Positions 8,283 through 16,680 of a stretch of DNA of 64,000 nt are shown one piece after another (within the stretch, counting starts at the first letter, position 1; every line of letters starts with the position of its first letter). Both the position numbers and the translations under genes were made by a program. Where the stretch lies: contig NZ_BEWN01000002.1 in the NCBI RefSeq assembly GCF_002723955.1, positions 670,188-734,187 on the forward strand, written 5' to 3'. Below the pieces are notes generated by a model. The model saw nothing but the letters and a program-made list of their open reading frames with translations. It was not told the origin of the DNA and made no database searches. This DNA is from Gluconobacter frateurii. Lineage in GTDB: Bacteria; Pseudomonadota; Alphaproteobacteria; Acetobacterales; Acetobacteraceae.

Positions 8283-9065
8283 ATGACCCATATCCGCCTT
8301 GAAAATCTGTCCCTGTCGTTTCCTGTTCTGCACGGCGCTTCACGGTCCTTGAAAAAGACGCTTCTGGCCCGTGCGAAAGCGACGGTTACGAAGCCCGCCA
8401 GTGTGGGCGGCCGTATGCGCCTTGGCGCAGCCACTTCTGATGCGGTGCTCGTTCAGGCGCTTTCCGGCCTGACGTTTCAAATCGCAGGTGGTGAGCGTGT
8501 GGGGTTGATCGGTCATAACGGAGCAGGGAAATCCACGTTGCTCCGCGTCCTGGCCGGGATCTACGAAACAACGGATGGGTTGCTGGATATTGACGGTGAC
8601 AGTCATGCCCTGATTGATCCGCAGTCCGGTATGAACCCTGAACTGACCGGCCGTGAAAACCTTCATCTGTTTGCCTGCAGGATGGGCGTGGCAAAAGAAC
8701 AGATCCCGGCTCTTGAAGCGGATGTTGAGGCCTTTGCTGAACTGGGGCCGTTTTTCGATCTGCCCGTCCGGCTCTATTCGTCTGGAATGGGAATCCGGCT
8801 GGGTTTTGCACTGGCGACAGTTCCCCGGCCACGTATCCTGCTGATGGACGAATGGTTTATGGCCGGAGATCAGCGTTTCCAGGACAAGGCGAGGAACCGG
8901 ATGGAAGGCATGGTGGACGCGGCAGAAATTCTCGTCGTCACTTCGCATTCCCTTCCTGTTCTACGGAAATGGTGCACTCGTATCCTGTGGCTGGAAGGGG
9001 GGCGGGTTCGTATGGATGGGCCGACCCAGACTGTTCTGGATGCCTATGAGGCGTCCCTGGCCTGA
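8283..9065 (+). CDS. ABC transporter ATP-binding protein for polysaccharide export (Wzt/KpsT-like)
   Basis: ATPase partner of the permease just upstream (2-bp gap), 260 residues. Walker A is GHNGAGKST, the signature loop is LYSSGM followed by RLGFALA, Walker B is ILLMDEWF and the switch His is in VVTSHS. A large open frame continues upstream to 7563, but that part is antisense-like sequence in the wrong frame of the permease gene; the ATG at 8283 is the proper start. An N-terminal insert of about 40 residues (FPVLHGASRSLKKTLL...) is common in O-antigen exporters. No C-terminal glycan-binding domain is present, so it is of the short KpsT type. Confidence 0.92.
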   Translation: MTHIRLENLSLSFPVLHGASRSLKKTLLARAKATVTKPASVGGRMRLGAATSDAVLVQALSGLTFQIAGGERVGLIGHNGAGKSTLLRVLAGIYETTDGLLDIDGDSHALIDPQSGMNPELTGRENLHLFACRMGVAKEQIPALEADVEAFAELGPFFDLPVRLYSSGMGIRLGFALATVPRPRILLMDEWFMAGDQRFQDKARNRMEGMVDAAEILVVTSHSLPVLRKWCTRILWLEGGRVRMDGPTQTVLDAYEASLA

Positions 9066-9138
9066 TCTGTACGATTTGGTCTGACCCGAAGGGTGCGGTA
9101 GGGTCGCGCGAGTTTACCCCCCATCATGGAGACAGACC

Positions 9139-9357
9139 ATGTCCTATGCCGCAATTGATGCAGCCCGCGTTGCCAAGGCCGCCAAGTCTGCCTTGCAGAC
9201 CCTGTCCACGGTCAAGGAACAGTCCGAAGCGCACCAGCGCAAGACGATCATGATCGAGCGTATTGAAGCCCTCGCCACGGCTGCTGCCGAGACGAAAGAC
9301 TGCAATCAGATTACATTGACGTCTGAAGAATTCTGGCTGATTTCCAAGAACTGGTAA
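9139..9357 (+). CDS. Small hypothetical helical protein
   Basis: A 72-residue protein with a good ribosome site (GGAGACAG, 6 bases before ATG). It is alanine- and lysine-rich at the N-terminus (AAIDAARVAKAAKSALQTL) and probably all helical. There is no signal peptide or transmembrane segment. It is followed by a strong hairpin shared with the convergent VOC gene. The family was not recognised. Confidence 0.6.
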   Translation: MSYAAIDAARVAKAAKSALQTLSTVKEQSEAHQRKTIMIERIEALATAAAETKDCNQITLTSEEFWLISKNW

Positions 9358-9365
9358 AAGCCATT

Positions 9366-9388
9366 CAGGCAGGGGGAAGCCCTGCCTG
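9366..9388. terminator. Hairpin between convergent genes
   Basis: Perfect 9-bp stem CAGGCAGGG/CCCTGCCTG with a 5-base loop. It starts right after the stop codon of the minus-strand VOC gene and lies 8 bp past the plus-strand small gene. T-runs are short on both sides, so it is a weak bidirectional terminator. Confidence 0.65.
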
Positions 9389-9781
9389 TTACCGCTGGTA
9401 GGATGCGATTTCTACCAGATTGCCATCAGGGTCCCGGCAATAAACGGACGTAATGGGGCCAAGGGCTCCCAGACGCGCTACAGGGCCTTCCGTCACCACG
9501 ACCCCACATTTTTCCAGGTGCCGGATGACGTCTTCGCTGGCAATGGCCGAGGTGAAGCACAGATCAGAGGTGCCTGGCTGCGCGCCTTCAGCCGTTTCCC
9601 ATCCCTTGGAATTTTCCGGACGAAGATTGATCTTCTGCCCCCCGAAGCAGAGGGCAACGCGATTGTTCCGTCCGTACTCCTCGATATCCATACCAAGAAC
9701 CCGCTGATACCAGGACGCCGAGATGCTCCTGTCGCGGACGGTCAGAACGATGTGATCGAGACGATCGACGGTAAAGCGCAT
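9389..9781 (-). CDS. VOC family protein (glyoxalase/dioxygenase fold)
   Basis: A 130-residue vicinal-oxygen-chelate fold protein. Its two beta-alpha-beta-beta-beta modules are visible: DRLDHIVLTVRDRSISASWY...LGM at the start and TSVYCRDPDGNLVEIASY at the end. The metal positions typical of the family (His in LDHIVLTV, Glu in NLVEIASY) are kept. Members act as glyoxalases, ring-cleaving dioxygenases or antibiotic-binding proteins; the substrate cannot be told. It lies 63 bp downstream of sspB on the same strand and may share its transcript. Confidence 0.85.
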   Translation of the reverse strand: MRFTVDRLDHIVLTVRDRSISASWYQRVLGMDIEEYGRNNRVALCFGGQKINLRPENSKGWETAEGAQPGTSDLCFTSAIASEDVIRHLEKCGVVVTEGPVARLGALGPITSVYCRDPDGNLVEIASYQR

Positions 9782-9844
9782 GATGATCCCTTACGAGAAC
9801 GGCGTCAGGTGCCTCGGAGCAAGCCTTCCGGGGCTGGAGGTTTT

Positions 9845-10417
9845 TCAGGTCGGTGGGCGCTTGCGGAAGGCCGCCAGGCTGACGACTTCGGCTTCCTTCT
9901 TCTCATCCTCTGCCGGTGGTTCTTCGATTTTGACCTCCGGGTGATGAGCGGGATCAACATCATCTGGCTCGACGGCGCCTTCCGGGATCTCGATGTCCTC
10001 ATCATCCTGCATGGAACTGACGAAGCGCAGGGCCATACGGATATGCGGATCGGCAAAGGCCGTGATCGCGGAGACGGGGATGACCAGAATACTGCCAACG
10101 CCGCCGAAGGACAGGCCGACGGAAATGATGTTCTTGTCGCGGTCCAGCGCCAGATCCCAGAACTGGTGCTGGAGAACGATGGTCATTTCTTCCGGGTATT
10201 GCGCACGCAGTCGAGCCGGAATGATGACGTCCGGGCGGTTGGTGCGGAATGTCAGATAGAAATGGTGGGCACCGGGCAGGCCTTCTGCCGCGACATGCTC
10301 AATGGCGCGCAGCATGACTTCACGGTAGGCGTCTTCCACCCAGTCGTCATAGGGAAGAAGGCTTTCCGGCAGTTCGTGTTCGAAGCCGTCCTGGCCGTTG
10401 TGATCGTCGTCGCTCAT
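9845..10417 (-). CDS. sspB: SspB-family ClpXP protease adaptor (alphaproteobacterial type)
   Basis: A 190-residue adaptor that tethers SsrA-tagged proteins to ClpXP. The folded domain covers roughly residues 20-135: LPYDDWVEDAYREVMLRAIEHV, HHFYLTFRTNRPDVIIPARL, YPEEMTIVLQHQFWDL, ISVGLSFGGV and LVIPVSAITAFADP. The C-terminus is an acidic linker ending in the basic SLAAFRKRPPT, matching the ClpX-docking tail of known SspB proteins. The gene lies about 90 bp downstream of the tmRNA gene on the same strand, so tag and adaptor are genetically adjacent. Confidence 0.92.
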   Translation of the reverse strand: MSDDDHNGQDGFEHELPESLLPYDDWVEDAYREVMLRAIEHVAAEGLPGAHHFYLTFRTNRPDVIIPARLRAQYPEEMTIVLQHQFWDLALDRDKNIISVGLSFGGVGSILVIPVSAITAFADPHIRMALRFVSSMQDDEDIEIPEGAVEPDDVDPAHHPEVKIEEPPAEDEKKEAEVVSLAAFRKRPPT

Positions 10418-10508
10418 GGTCGCAAGCCTGATGTTTCAGTCAATCATCTCAGGGATGCGACAGACCGGCCTGAATGGCAAGACGTTTTGCAGAAAAGGAA
10501 ATTTGAGG

Positions 10509-10794
10509 TGGGAGGGCTTCTGTTGCCCGGTGCCCTCCCGAACCGCGCTTATCGCTTATGCAGCGACAGCGAGCACCTCAGAGTTATCATTGGCACTTGT
10601 AAGTTTAGCCCGATGACGGTGGTACAATGCCGGGCAAAAGATAAGTCTTTACCATGCGCGTCGAGCCTGTTTCGTCCCCACAGATCCCTTTTGCGAGGGA
10701 TTTTTCCTGGTGGAGACGCCGGGCACTGCCCCCGGGTCCACAACACTTATTTCACTTACCGTTTATCGCCATAGCCGGGGACGAACCCCTTGCA
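10509..10794 (-). ncRNA. ssrA: Two-piece (circularly permuted) tmRNA
   Basis: On the minus strand the acceptor piece comes first and ends CGTCTCCACCA at 10718-10708. A short spacer follows (10707-10680), then the coding piece, which starts GGGGACGAAACAGGCTCGACG at 10679. GGGGACG pairs with CGTCTCC to rebuild the acceptor stem (one G-T pair). The T-arm is CCGGG-GGCAGTG-CCCGG. The tag frame at 10594-10556 reads ANDNSEVLAVAA followed by TAA. The last hairpin (GGGAGGGC/GCCCTCCC, 10509-10540) closes the coding piece or acts as a terminator. This permuted arrangement is known for alphaproteobacterial ssrA. The outer ends are estimates from the promoter and the last hairpin. Confidence 0.95.
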
Positions 10795-10800
10795 CTGCTG

Positions 10801-10829
10801 AACATAGGAGCGCTGTGGCCGTCCTGCAA
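10801..10829 (-). promoter_or_regulatory. Sigma-70-like promoter of ssrA
   Basis: On the minus strand TTGCAG (10829-10824) and TATGTT (10806-10801) are separated by exactly 17 bp. The predicted transcription start falls near 10794, just before the acceptor piece. Confidence 0.6.
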
Positions 10830-10898
10830 GGGGAAAAGACGAAGCGTAAAATTGATGCCTGTTGGAATCGCGCGCGCGGTGGCGAGAGTGGTGTCGTC

Positions 10899-11828
10899 AT
10901 GCTAGAGCCGCGGCCTATGGCACTGACATCCGAACAGCGCGCTGAGATCGAAGCTCAGCGCAACGAGCCCCAGCTGACCTCCCGCCCGACCGTTCCGGCG
11001 ATGGAGAAACTCCTTTTCACGCCTATCGAAGTGCTGGACCATGGGTTCCTGCGCGTCGTCGATTACATGGGCGATGATGGGGCCGTCGTTCAGGCCGCCC
11101 GCGTCTCCTATGGTCGCGGCACGAAGAAGGTTTCCGAGGATGCGGGGCTGATCCGCTACCTGATGCGCCATCGTCATTCCACGCCGTTTGAAATGTGCGA
11201 GATCAAGTTTCATGTGAAGCTGCCGGTTTTTGTGGCGCGTCAGTGGATCCGTCATCGCATGGCGAGCGTGAACGAGTATTCTGCGCGCTATTCCATTCTG
11301 GATCGGGAATTTTATCTTCCTGCGCTGGATCAGGTTGCGTCCCAGAGTGCGTCCAACCGGCAGGGTCGTAGCGAAGCGCTTGATCCGGAAACAGCCGAGC
11401 GCGTTCTGGACATCCTGCGTCGCGACGCCAGCCAGTGCTACGACGATTACGAGAGCCTGCTGAATCCGGAAGAGACGGGCCTTGCCCGTGAACTGGCGCG
11501 GATGAACCTGACGCTCAACACCTATACGCAGTGGTACTGGAAGATTGATCTGCATAATCTGATGCACTTCCTGGCCCTGCGCGCTGACCCGCATGCGCAG
11601 TACGAAATCCGCGTTTATGCGGAAAAGATGATTGAGCTGCTGCATGCCTGGGTTCCGGCGACGGCCGCGGCTTTTGAAGAATATCGTCGCGGGGCATTCA
11701 CGTTCTCGGCCGGTATGCTGAAGGTGCTGCGTCGTCGTTTGGCCGGAGAGGCTGTGACGCAGGAAACATCTGGCCTGACGAAGCGTGAGTGGATCGAGAT
11801 GAACGCCATCATCGAATCCGAAGCCTAA
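10899..11828 (+). CDS. thyX: Flavin-dependent thymidylate synthase
   Basis: Makes dTMP from dUMP with methylenetetrahydrofolate and FAD/NADPH; 310 residues from this start. The ThyX signature [14 protein letters not shown] is at residues 118-131. Other family blocks are [17 protein letters not shown] and the C-terminal [25 protein letters not shown]. The open frame extends upstream to 10710, but that would cross the ssrA promoter. The ATG at 10899 has GAGAG about 13 bases ahead; an ATG at 10917 is an alternative. The family occurs in alphaproteobacteria that lack thyA. Confidence 0.93.
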   Translation: MLEPRPMALTSEQRAEIEAQRNEPQLTSRPTVPAMEKLLFTPIEVLDHGFLRVVDYMGDDGAVVQAARVSYGRGTKKVSEDAGLIRYLMRHRHSTPFEMCEIKFHVKLPVFVARQWIRHRMASVNEYSARYSILDREFYLPALDQVASQSASNRQGRSEALDPETAERVLDILRRDASQCYDDYESLLNPEETGLARELARMNLTLNTYTQWYWKIDLHNLMHFLALRADPHAQYEIRVYAEKMIELLHAWVPATAAAFEEYRRGAFTFSAGMLKVLRRRLAGEAVTQETSGLTKREWIEMNAIIESEA

Positions 11829-11844
11829 GGCGGTTCGGACCCAC

Positions 11845-12081
11845 GTGAGCGATCTTGATAAAATCCTGCACGACCCTGCACCTGTGCCGGAGGAGTCTGC
11901 TGCTGGACTCGATCAGCGGCCACCCCGGATGTGGCCCTGGGCGATTCTGGCAGGATTGCTCATGCTTGCATCAGTTTTGATTCATGTGTTCTGGCCTGTT
12001 CCGGCGCATAAGCACATGGCTTTATGCAAACACGGCCTCACAGAACATTGCTATAAAACGGACCCCACAGCAGAAAACTGA
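11845..12081 (+). CDS. Small single-pass membrane protein
   Basis: A 78-residue protein from a GTG start 16 bp after thyX. It has a polar, acidic N-terminus, one transmembrane helix (WPWAILAGLLMLASVLIHVFW) and a short C-terminal tail with two cysteines (CKHGLTEHCYK). No family was recognised. Position suggests co-transcription with thyX. The ribosome site is weak, so the start is uncertain. Confidence 0.5.
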   Translation: MSDLDKILHDPAPVPEESAAGLDQRPPRMWPWAILAGLLMLASVLIHVFWPVPAHKHMALCKHGLTEHCYKTDPTAEN

Positions 12082-12212
12082 ATGTCTGGTTTCCAGCTTT
12101 CTGGCCCAGTGGATGACCTGTTTTTCTAGAATCGCTGTTTCTGAACAGATTCCACGGAGAACGAATGTAGAATCCCGTCGGACTCACATTTCAGGAACCT
12201 TAATCAACAAAC

Positions 12213-12247
12213 TTATCCACAGGGTTCTGCCCCGAAAAGGTGGATAA
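12213..12247. other. Inverted repeat containing DnaA-box-like sequences
   Basis: TTATCCACA (12213-12221) matches the DnaA box consensus. GTGGATAA lies inverted at 12240-12247, with 19 bp between the 8-bp arms. The pair could also form a weak hairpin in the 230-bp gap between the thyX-linked gene and tRNA-Thr. No other origin features (AT-rich unwinding block, dnaA, parAB) are nearby. Confidence 0.35.
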
Positions 12248-12309
12248 AAAAGCGCGCGCAGTTCTCTGAGGAGAATCGCGTCAAGGTCTTGATTTTCTGG
12301 GAAAAATCG

Positions 12310-12384
12310 TGGTGCCGGGTGAGGGATTTGAACCCCCGGCCTTCGGTTTACAAAACCGCTGCACTACCACTGTGCTAACCCGGC
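12310..12384 (-). tRNA. tRNA-Thr (anticodon UGU)
   Basis: The minus strand folds as a cloverleaf. The acceptor stem is GCCGGGT/ACCCGGC with encoded CCA, the anticodon loop is TTTGTAA (anticodon TGT) and the T arm is GGGGG-TTCAAAT-CCCTC. The anticodon stem has one mismatched outer pair (G-A). A small hairpin GCCGGG/CCCGGC lies just upstream (12393-12413). Confidence 0.93.
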
Positions 12385-12456
12385 ATCCACAGCCCGGCTT
12401 TTTCCATGCCGGGACCCCTTTGGTCAAGCGTCAGAGTGTCGATTCCTGTAATTTTC

Positions 12457-12612
12457 TCACTTTGACGGTGTCATGAGGCTGGGTGGTGGGGGCAAATGGG
12501 ATGAGTTGTTTGTGAATCCATAGCCGTCAGACGAGAGCCCGTGATGCACGACAGGGGGGCGGGCGCAGGCTGACAGAATCAGCGCTGTTCCCAGAAGCAG
12601 AATTCGGGTCAT
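12457..12612 (-). CDS. Tiny lipoprotein translationally coupled to mrp
   Basis: A 51-residue frame. It begins MTRILLLGTALILSAC, a lipoprotein signal with lipobox LSAC (Cys 16), followed by a mature part of only 35 residues, rich in Ser, His and Pro (HLPPPPSL). Its ATG overlaps the TGA of mrp as ATGA, a typical coupled start. No folded domain is expected. Such tiny lipoproteins (LptM/LPS-associated types) often help outer-membrane assembly, but no specific family motif was seen and the function is unknown. Confidence 0.65.
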   Translation of the reverse strand: MTRILLLGTALILSACARPPVVHHGLSSDGYGFTNNSSHLPPPPSLMTPSK

Positions 12613-13799
12613 GAGGAAGCCTTTTCGTCTGATGCAACAAGTGCTGCGGCAATGTTCGAAGCGAGAGCCGTATAGGCACGGGCCGCTTCGCTATCGGGAG
12701 CGGAGAGGATGATCGGGGTCCCATCATCTCCGCTGGCGCGGATATCTGCCAGGAGCGGAATTTCTCCAAGGAAAGGAACGCCAAGGCGTTTCGCTTCCTC
12801 CTGTGCGCCACCATGACCGAAGAGTTCGGTCCGATGGTTGCAGTTCGGGCAACAGAAATAGGACATGTTTTCGACCACGCCGAGAATGGGTGTTTCCATC
12901 CGTTCGAACATGGAGACGCCGCGTCGGGCATCCAGCAGGGCAATATCCTGCGGTGTGGAGACAATGACAGCGCCCCCTTTGGCCATCTTGGCTCCGAGCT
13001 TCTGGGCAAGGGTCAGTTGAGCGTCCCCCGTCCCCGGCGGCATGTCGATCACAAGAACATCCAGCTCACCCCAGTCCACCTCTCCGAGGAACTGCGTCAG
13101 GGCACCCATGACCATGGGGCCGCGCCAGATCATGGCCTGGTGCTCATCCACCAGATATCCAATGGACATGCTCTTCAACCCCCAGGCCTCGATGGGGATG
13201 ATACGCCCGTCCACCACTTCCGGACGCGCATTTTTGCCCAGCATACGCGGAAGAGATGGGCCATAAATGTCGGCATCTAGCAGGCCTGTACGAACACCCT
13301 GCTTTGCCAGACCAGCAGCAAGGTTCACGGCTGTGGTGGATTTGCCCACACCGCCTTTTCCGGATGCGACAGCAACAACGGCTTTCACACCGGGCAGCAA
13401 CGTTTCAGGTGCATGACGGCTCGACGCATTGCGGCTCTTGCCCCCCAGATTGAAGGGGCGATGGCCGCCACCAGCGGGAGCGGTGGGGGCATTGGCGGGC
13501 GGAGGCGTCGTGGCGCGGTGGGCTGTGAGGGAGATTGTCGCGCCTGTCAGTCCGGGAATCCGGGCGATTTCGGCTTCAACATGCGGTCTTATGGGTTCCA
13601 TGCGGGAGACGTTGTCCCGCGAAGTGGCCAGAGACACATGCGCGTGCCCGTCCCGCACCGAAACGCCTTCCAGAGACGCGAAGGCCAGAACATTTGAACC
13701 CAGTCCTGCCTGTTCGCTACCAAGAATTTCGGAAATGCGTTTCTCGGCACTGACAGACGGCGTGTCGGATGGGTCAGTCGGGGGGATTTGGTCGGTCAT
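12609..13799 (-). CDS. mrp: Mrp/NBP35-type iron-sulfur cluster carrier ATPase
   Basis: P-loop ATPase (396 residues) that binds and delivers Fe-S clusters. Residues about 15-95 form the N-terminal MIP18/DUF59-like domain. A linker rich in Pro, Ala and Gly leads to the ATPase domain, with the deviant Walker A SGKGGVGKST, the DADIYGPSLP motif and DMPPGTGDAQ. The bridging cluster ligands are in FCCPNC. The gene is divergent from htrA and coupled at its end to a 51-residue lipoprotein. ApbC in other bacteria is the same family. Confidence 0.93.
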   Translation of the reverse strand: MTDQIPPTDPSDTPSVSAEKRISEILGSEQAGLGSNVLAFASLEGVSVRDGHAHVSLATSRDNVSRMEPIRPHVEAEIARIPGLTGATISLTAHRATTPPPANAPTAPAGGGHRPFNLGGKSRNASSRHAPETLLPGVKAVVAVASGKGGVGKSTTAVNLAAGLAKQGVRTGLLDADIYGPSLPRMLGKNARPEVVDGRIIPIEAWGLKSMSIGYLVDEHQAMIWRGPMVMGALTQFLGEVDWGELDVLVIDMPPGTGDAQLTLAQKLGAKMAKGGAVIVSTPQDIALLDARRGVSMFERMETPILGVVENMSYFCCPNCNHRTELFGHGGAQEEAKRLGVPFLGEIPLLADIRASGDDGTPIILSAPDSEAARAYTALASNIAAALVASDEKASS

Positions 13800-13925
13800 G
13801 CCAAGACTCTTTTCTGGAAAACGGCCTGTCTGGGAAAGCTGACAAGCCTAGCACACGCATCTCCTGATCGCATCCTGAACTGCAGGATAGTGACGAAGGA
13901 TGGTCTTCTGCGTTAGCGTGTCACC

Positions 13926-15461
13926 ATGAGCAGATTGACCGCCCGCCTTGCCCTTTCCTGCGCCGTTTCTCTGGCGCTGTCCGCCCCGTTAGCGCAGGCA
14001 CAGACCACGTCACAGCCCTCTCCGGCCCCCGTTCCGGCTCCGCGTTCGGTTCCATCGAGCTTTGCGGATCTGGCTAACCGGCTCCTTCCGTCGGTTGTGA
14101 ATGTCTCGACATCCGCCGTGCTCAAGCCGGGAAAGGATGAGGATAAGGGGCCAGACTCCAGCAGCCCGGACGGGCCGCAGGTGCCACAGTTTCCGCCGGG
14201 TTCCCCGCTGGAAAAGTTCTTCCATGACTACATGACGCACAAGCCGGCCCCGAACCGGCCGCCCCGCCGGATGCAGGCGCTGGGATCGGGTTTCATCCTC
14301 GACCCGGCTGGCATCATTGTGACGAACAATCACGTCATTGAAGGCGCAGACCAGGTTTCCGTGACGCTCCAGGACGGGACAGAGCTTCCGGCTCGGATCG
14401 TCGGGCGTGACAGTCAGGTTGATCTGGCTGTACTGGAAGTAAAGCCCAAACACCCGCTGCCTGCGGTTCCGCTGGGGCATAGCGATGCGGCACGGATTGG
14501 TGACTGGGTTGTGGCCATCGGTAACCCGTTTGGCCTGAACGGCACCGTGACGGCAGGTATCATTTCCTCCCGTGGACGGAATGTCGAACACGGCCTGTAT
14601 GATGACTACATCCAGACAGATGCTGCCATTAATCGTGGCAATTCTGGCGGTCCGCTGTTCAATCTTTCCGGCGAAGTCATCGGTATTAACACGTTGATTT
14701 ATGGCGGCGCTGGTGGAGATTCCATTGGTATTGGTTTCGCCATTCCCGCTGACGATGCACGCGGCATCATCGACCAGTTGCGGAAGACCGGGCATGTCTC
14801 TCGCGGCTGGATGGGGCTGAAATTCCAGAACGTATCTTACGAAATTGCCGAAGATCTTGATTTTCACAAGGCAGATGGCACCATTGGCAAAGGCGCGCTG
14901 GTTTCTGAAGTTGGGCCGAAAAGCCCGGCTTCACAGGCGGGCCTGCAGGTCGGTGACATCATCACCCGTGTGGGTGATCAGGATGTGACGGGGCAGACCA
15001 TGCCCCGCATCATTGCGTCTATCCTGCCTGGCAGGAAGACTGAGCTGACAGTGTGGCACAAGGGAAGTACCAGGACGCTGCCTATCACGCTGGCACAGTC
15101 TCCCAACGCGCCGGATATGCCGCCGTCTGACACGCATCAGCCGACGCATACCAAGGCAGCCTTTGGCGAACTGGGTCTAACGGTTCGGTCCATTGATGCT
15201 GAAATGCGCACGCAATATGCCCTGACGGATGACCAGCGAGGCGTTCTGGTGGATCGGGTGGAGCCATCCAGCCCGGCAACATCACGCGGCATTGCGGTTG
15301 GGAATGTGATTACGCAGGTTGGTCAGGATCAGATCGACACGCCGGATGCCTTTGCCAAGGCCATTCATCAGGCGCAGGAGCAGAAGAAGACAGAGGTGCT
15401 GCTTCTGGTTCAGGATGATGATGGTCTGCGTTGGGTTCCTGTGCCTTTTCTCGGGAACTGA
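13926..15461 (+). CDS. Periplasmic Do-type serine protease (DegP/HtrA family)
   Basis: Envelope quality-control protease and chaperone, 511 residues. The signal peptide ends at APLAQAQ. The trypsin-like domain has the complete triad: H136 in TNNHVIEG, D166 in VDLAVLEV and S240 in RGNSGGPLF. Two PDZ domains follow (about 285-375 with GWMGLKF...GLQVGDIITRVGD, and 410-500 with VEPSSPATSRGIAVGNVITQVG). That layout matches DegP/DegQ. A proline-rich low-complexity stretch sits between the signal peptide and protease domain. A FUSC gene follows after 27 bp. Confidence 0.93.
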   Translation: MSRLTARLALSCAVSLALSAPLAQAQTTSQPSPAPVPAPRSVPSSFADLANRLLPSVVNVSTSAVLKPGKDEDKGPDSSSPDGPQVPQFPPGSPLEKFFHDYMTHKPAPNRPPRRMQALGSGFILDPAGIIVTNNHVIEGADQVSVTLQDGTELPARIVGRDSQVDLAVLEVKPKHPLPAVPLGHSDAARIGDWVVAIGNPFGLNGTVTAGIISSRGRNVEHGLYDDYIQTDAAINRGNSGGPLFNLSGEVIGINTLIYGGAGGDSIGIGFAIPADDARGIIDQLRKTGHVSRGWMGLKFQNVSYEIAEDLDFHKADGTIGKGALVSEVGPKSPASQAGLQVGDIITRVGDQDVTGQTMPRIIASILPGRKTELTVWHKGSTRTLPITLAQSPNAPDMPPSDTHQPTHTKAAFGELGLTVRSIDAEMRTQYALTDDQRGVLVDRVEPSSPATSRGIAVGNVITQVGQDQIDTPDAFAKAIHQAQEQKKTEVLLLVQDDDGLRWVPVPFLGN

Positions 15462-15488
15462 TCGCGGGAACGGGCGCTGGAACGTCCC

Positions 15489-16556
15489 ATGACGATTTTG
15501 AATGGCCTGATGCGGAAGTGGCTGCTTGTTCCGCCAAGGGGAACGAGCTGGCATGAGGTCATGCGGCCCGCGACGCGCCAGACCATCCGGGTGCTGGTTT
15601 CTATCGCCGCTGCGTGGCTGGTCGGGTTTGCGCTGCATTTGCAGGAAACCATCTGGGCTCTGGTGACGGCGCTGATCGTTACGCAGTCCAGCATTACCCA
15701 GACCATGGCCACCGCTCGCGACCAGATTACCGGAACGCTGCTGGGTGCGGTGGCGGGAACAGTGGCGGTTCTGCTGGAACTCTGGACAGGCCAGCAATGG
15801 CTGTCCTTCTGGATCGTTCTGACGCCTCTCGCTTTTCTGGCTGCGGTGCAGACGAACCTTCGGTTTGCCTGCATCACGCTCATGATCGTGTATTTGTTTC
15901 CCAGTCAGGGCAGTCCGTTTCTGCCTATGGTAACGCGTCTGACAGCCATTCTGATTGGTGTCATGGTTTCGCTGGTCGTGTCTTTTGTCGTCCTGCACAG
16001 CAGCGCCCGGAAGCAGGCTTTTCATACTTCGGGTCGCCTTCTGAGGCGCCTTGATGGATTGCTGGATGGCGCGCTGGATCAGGAAACAAGCTGGCGGGAA
16101 ATCGAGAAGCGAAACGAAGCCTGTGTCTCTCTGCTGATCGAACTGGAAGGGGCGGTGGAAGAGGCGCGACGCGAGCGTTTCAGCGATCTGGAGAAGCGTG
16201 ATCCGGTGTTGGCTGCGCTCCCTAGGTTGATGCGGAGGCTTCTGAACGATACAATGCTGGTGGCTCGTGCAATCGCAACGGGCCGCGCAGCAGGCAATAC
16301 GGGTCTTGTTCCGCTCTATAAAAGTCTCAGCCATGCACTTCGTGCGCTGGCTCACAGCTGTGAACAACGTCTCGTTCGGCAGCAGAACCGTCATCCGCAT
16401 CAGCCGGAAGACAAAGACATCCTTGATCTTCTTCCACGTCTGGAAGAGCAGACGCGCCCCGAGATGCGTTTTGTCATGTCCTTGTTCAAGGAAGATCTGC
16501 AACGCGCCGTAGGTGTCATCATGCGTGATGATGCCGGTGCTGCCAAAGGTCTCTGA
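15489..16556 (+). CDS. FUSC-family inner-membrane transporter-like protein
   Basis: A 355-residue membrane protein. The N-terminal half (about 30-180) has several hydrophobic helices with the FUSC/aromatic-acid-exporter pattern: LQETIWALVTALIVTQSSITQTMATARDQITGTLLGAVAG. The C-terminal half is charged and helical, probably cytoplasmic. Family members (AaeB, YccS) export aromatic acids or are fusaric-acid resistance proteins, but this is half the length of AaeB and holds one membrane block. The substrate is unknown. It probably shares a transcript with the HtrA gene. Confidence 0.8.
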   Translation: MTILNGLMRKWLLVPPRGTSWHEVMRPATRQTIRVLVSIAAAWLVGFALHLQETIWALVTALIVTQSSITQTMATARDQITGTLLGAVAGTVAVLLELWTGQQWLSFWIVLTPLAFLAAVQTNLRFACITLMIVYLFPSQGSPFLPMVTRLTAILIGVMVSLVVSFVVLHSSARKQAFHTSGRLLRRLDGLLDGALDQETSWREIEKRNEACVSLLIELEGAVEEARRERFSDLEKRDPVLAALPRLMRRLLNDTMLVARAIATGRAAGNTGLVPLYKSLSHALRALAHSCEQRLVRQQNRHPHQPEDKDILDLLPRLEEQTRPEMRFVMSLFKEDLQRAVGVIMRDDAGAAKGL

Positions 16557-16680
16557 GCGGCTTCTGTCCGCATTGTGACGAAACCCTGTCGTAGTTTCCT
16601 GCGTTTTTTCGCAGACCTTGCGGCATTTGCCCGGAAAGCCGGTCCCCGTCAGTGGCCGGTCGTCAGGAACGGAGAATTCC

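Noticed and set aside
9518..10774. 418-residue plus-strand frame over the VOC, sspB and ssrA genes
   Set aside because: Antisense to two well-supported proteins and a tmRNA; its composition looks like shadow reading.
12213..12247. Replication origin
   Set aside because: Only two DnaA-like sites, no AT-rich unwinding element and no dnaA, dnaN, parA or gidA nearby.
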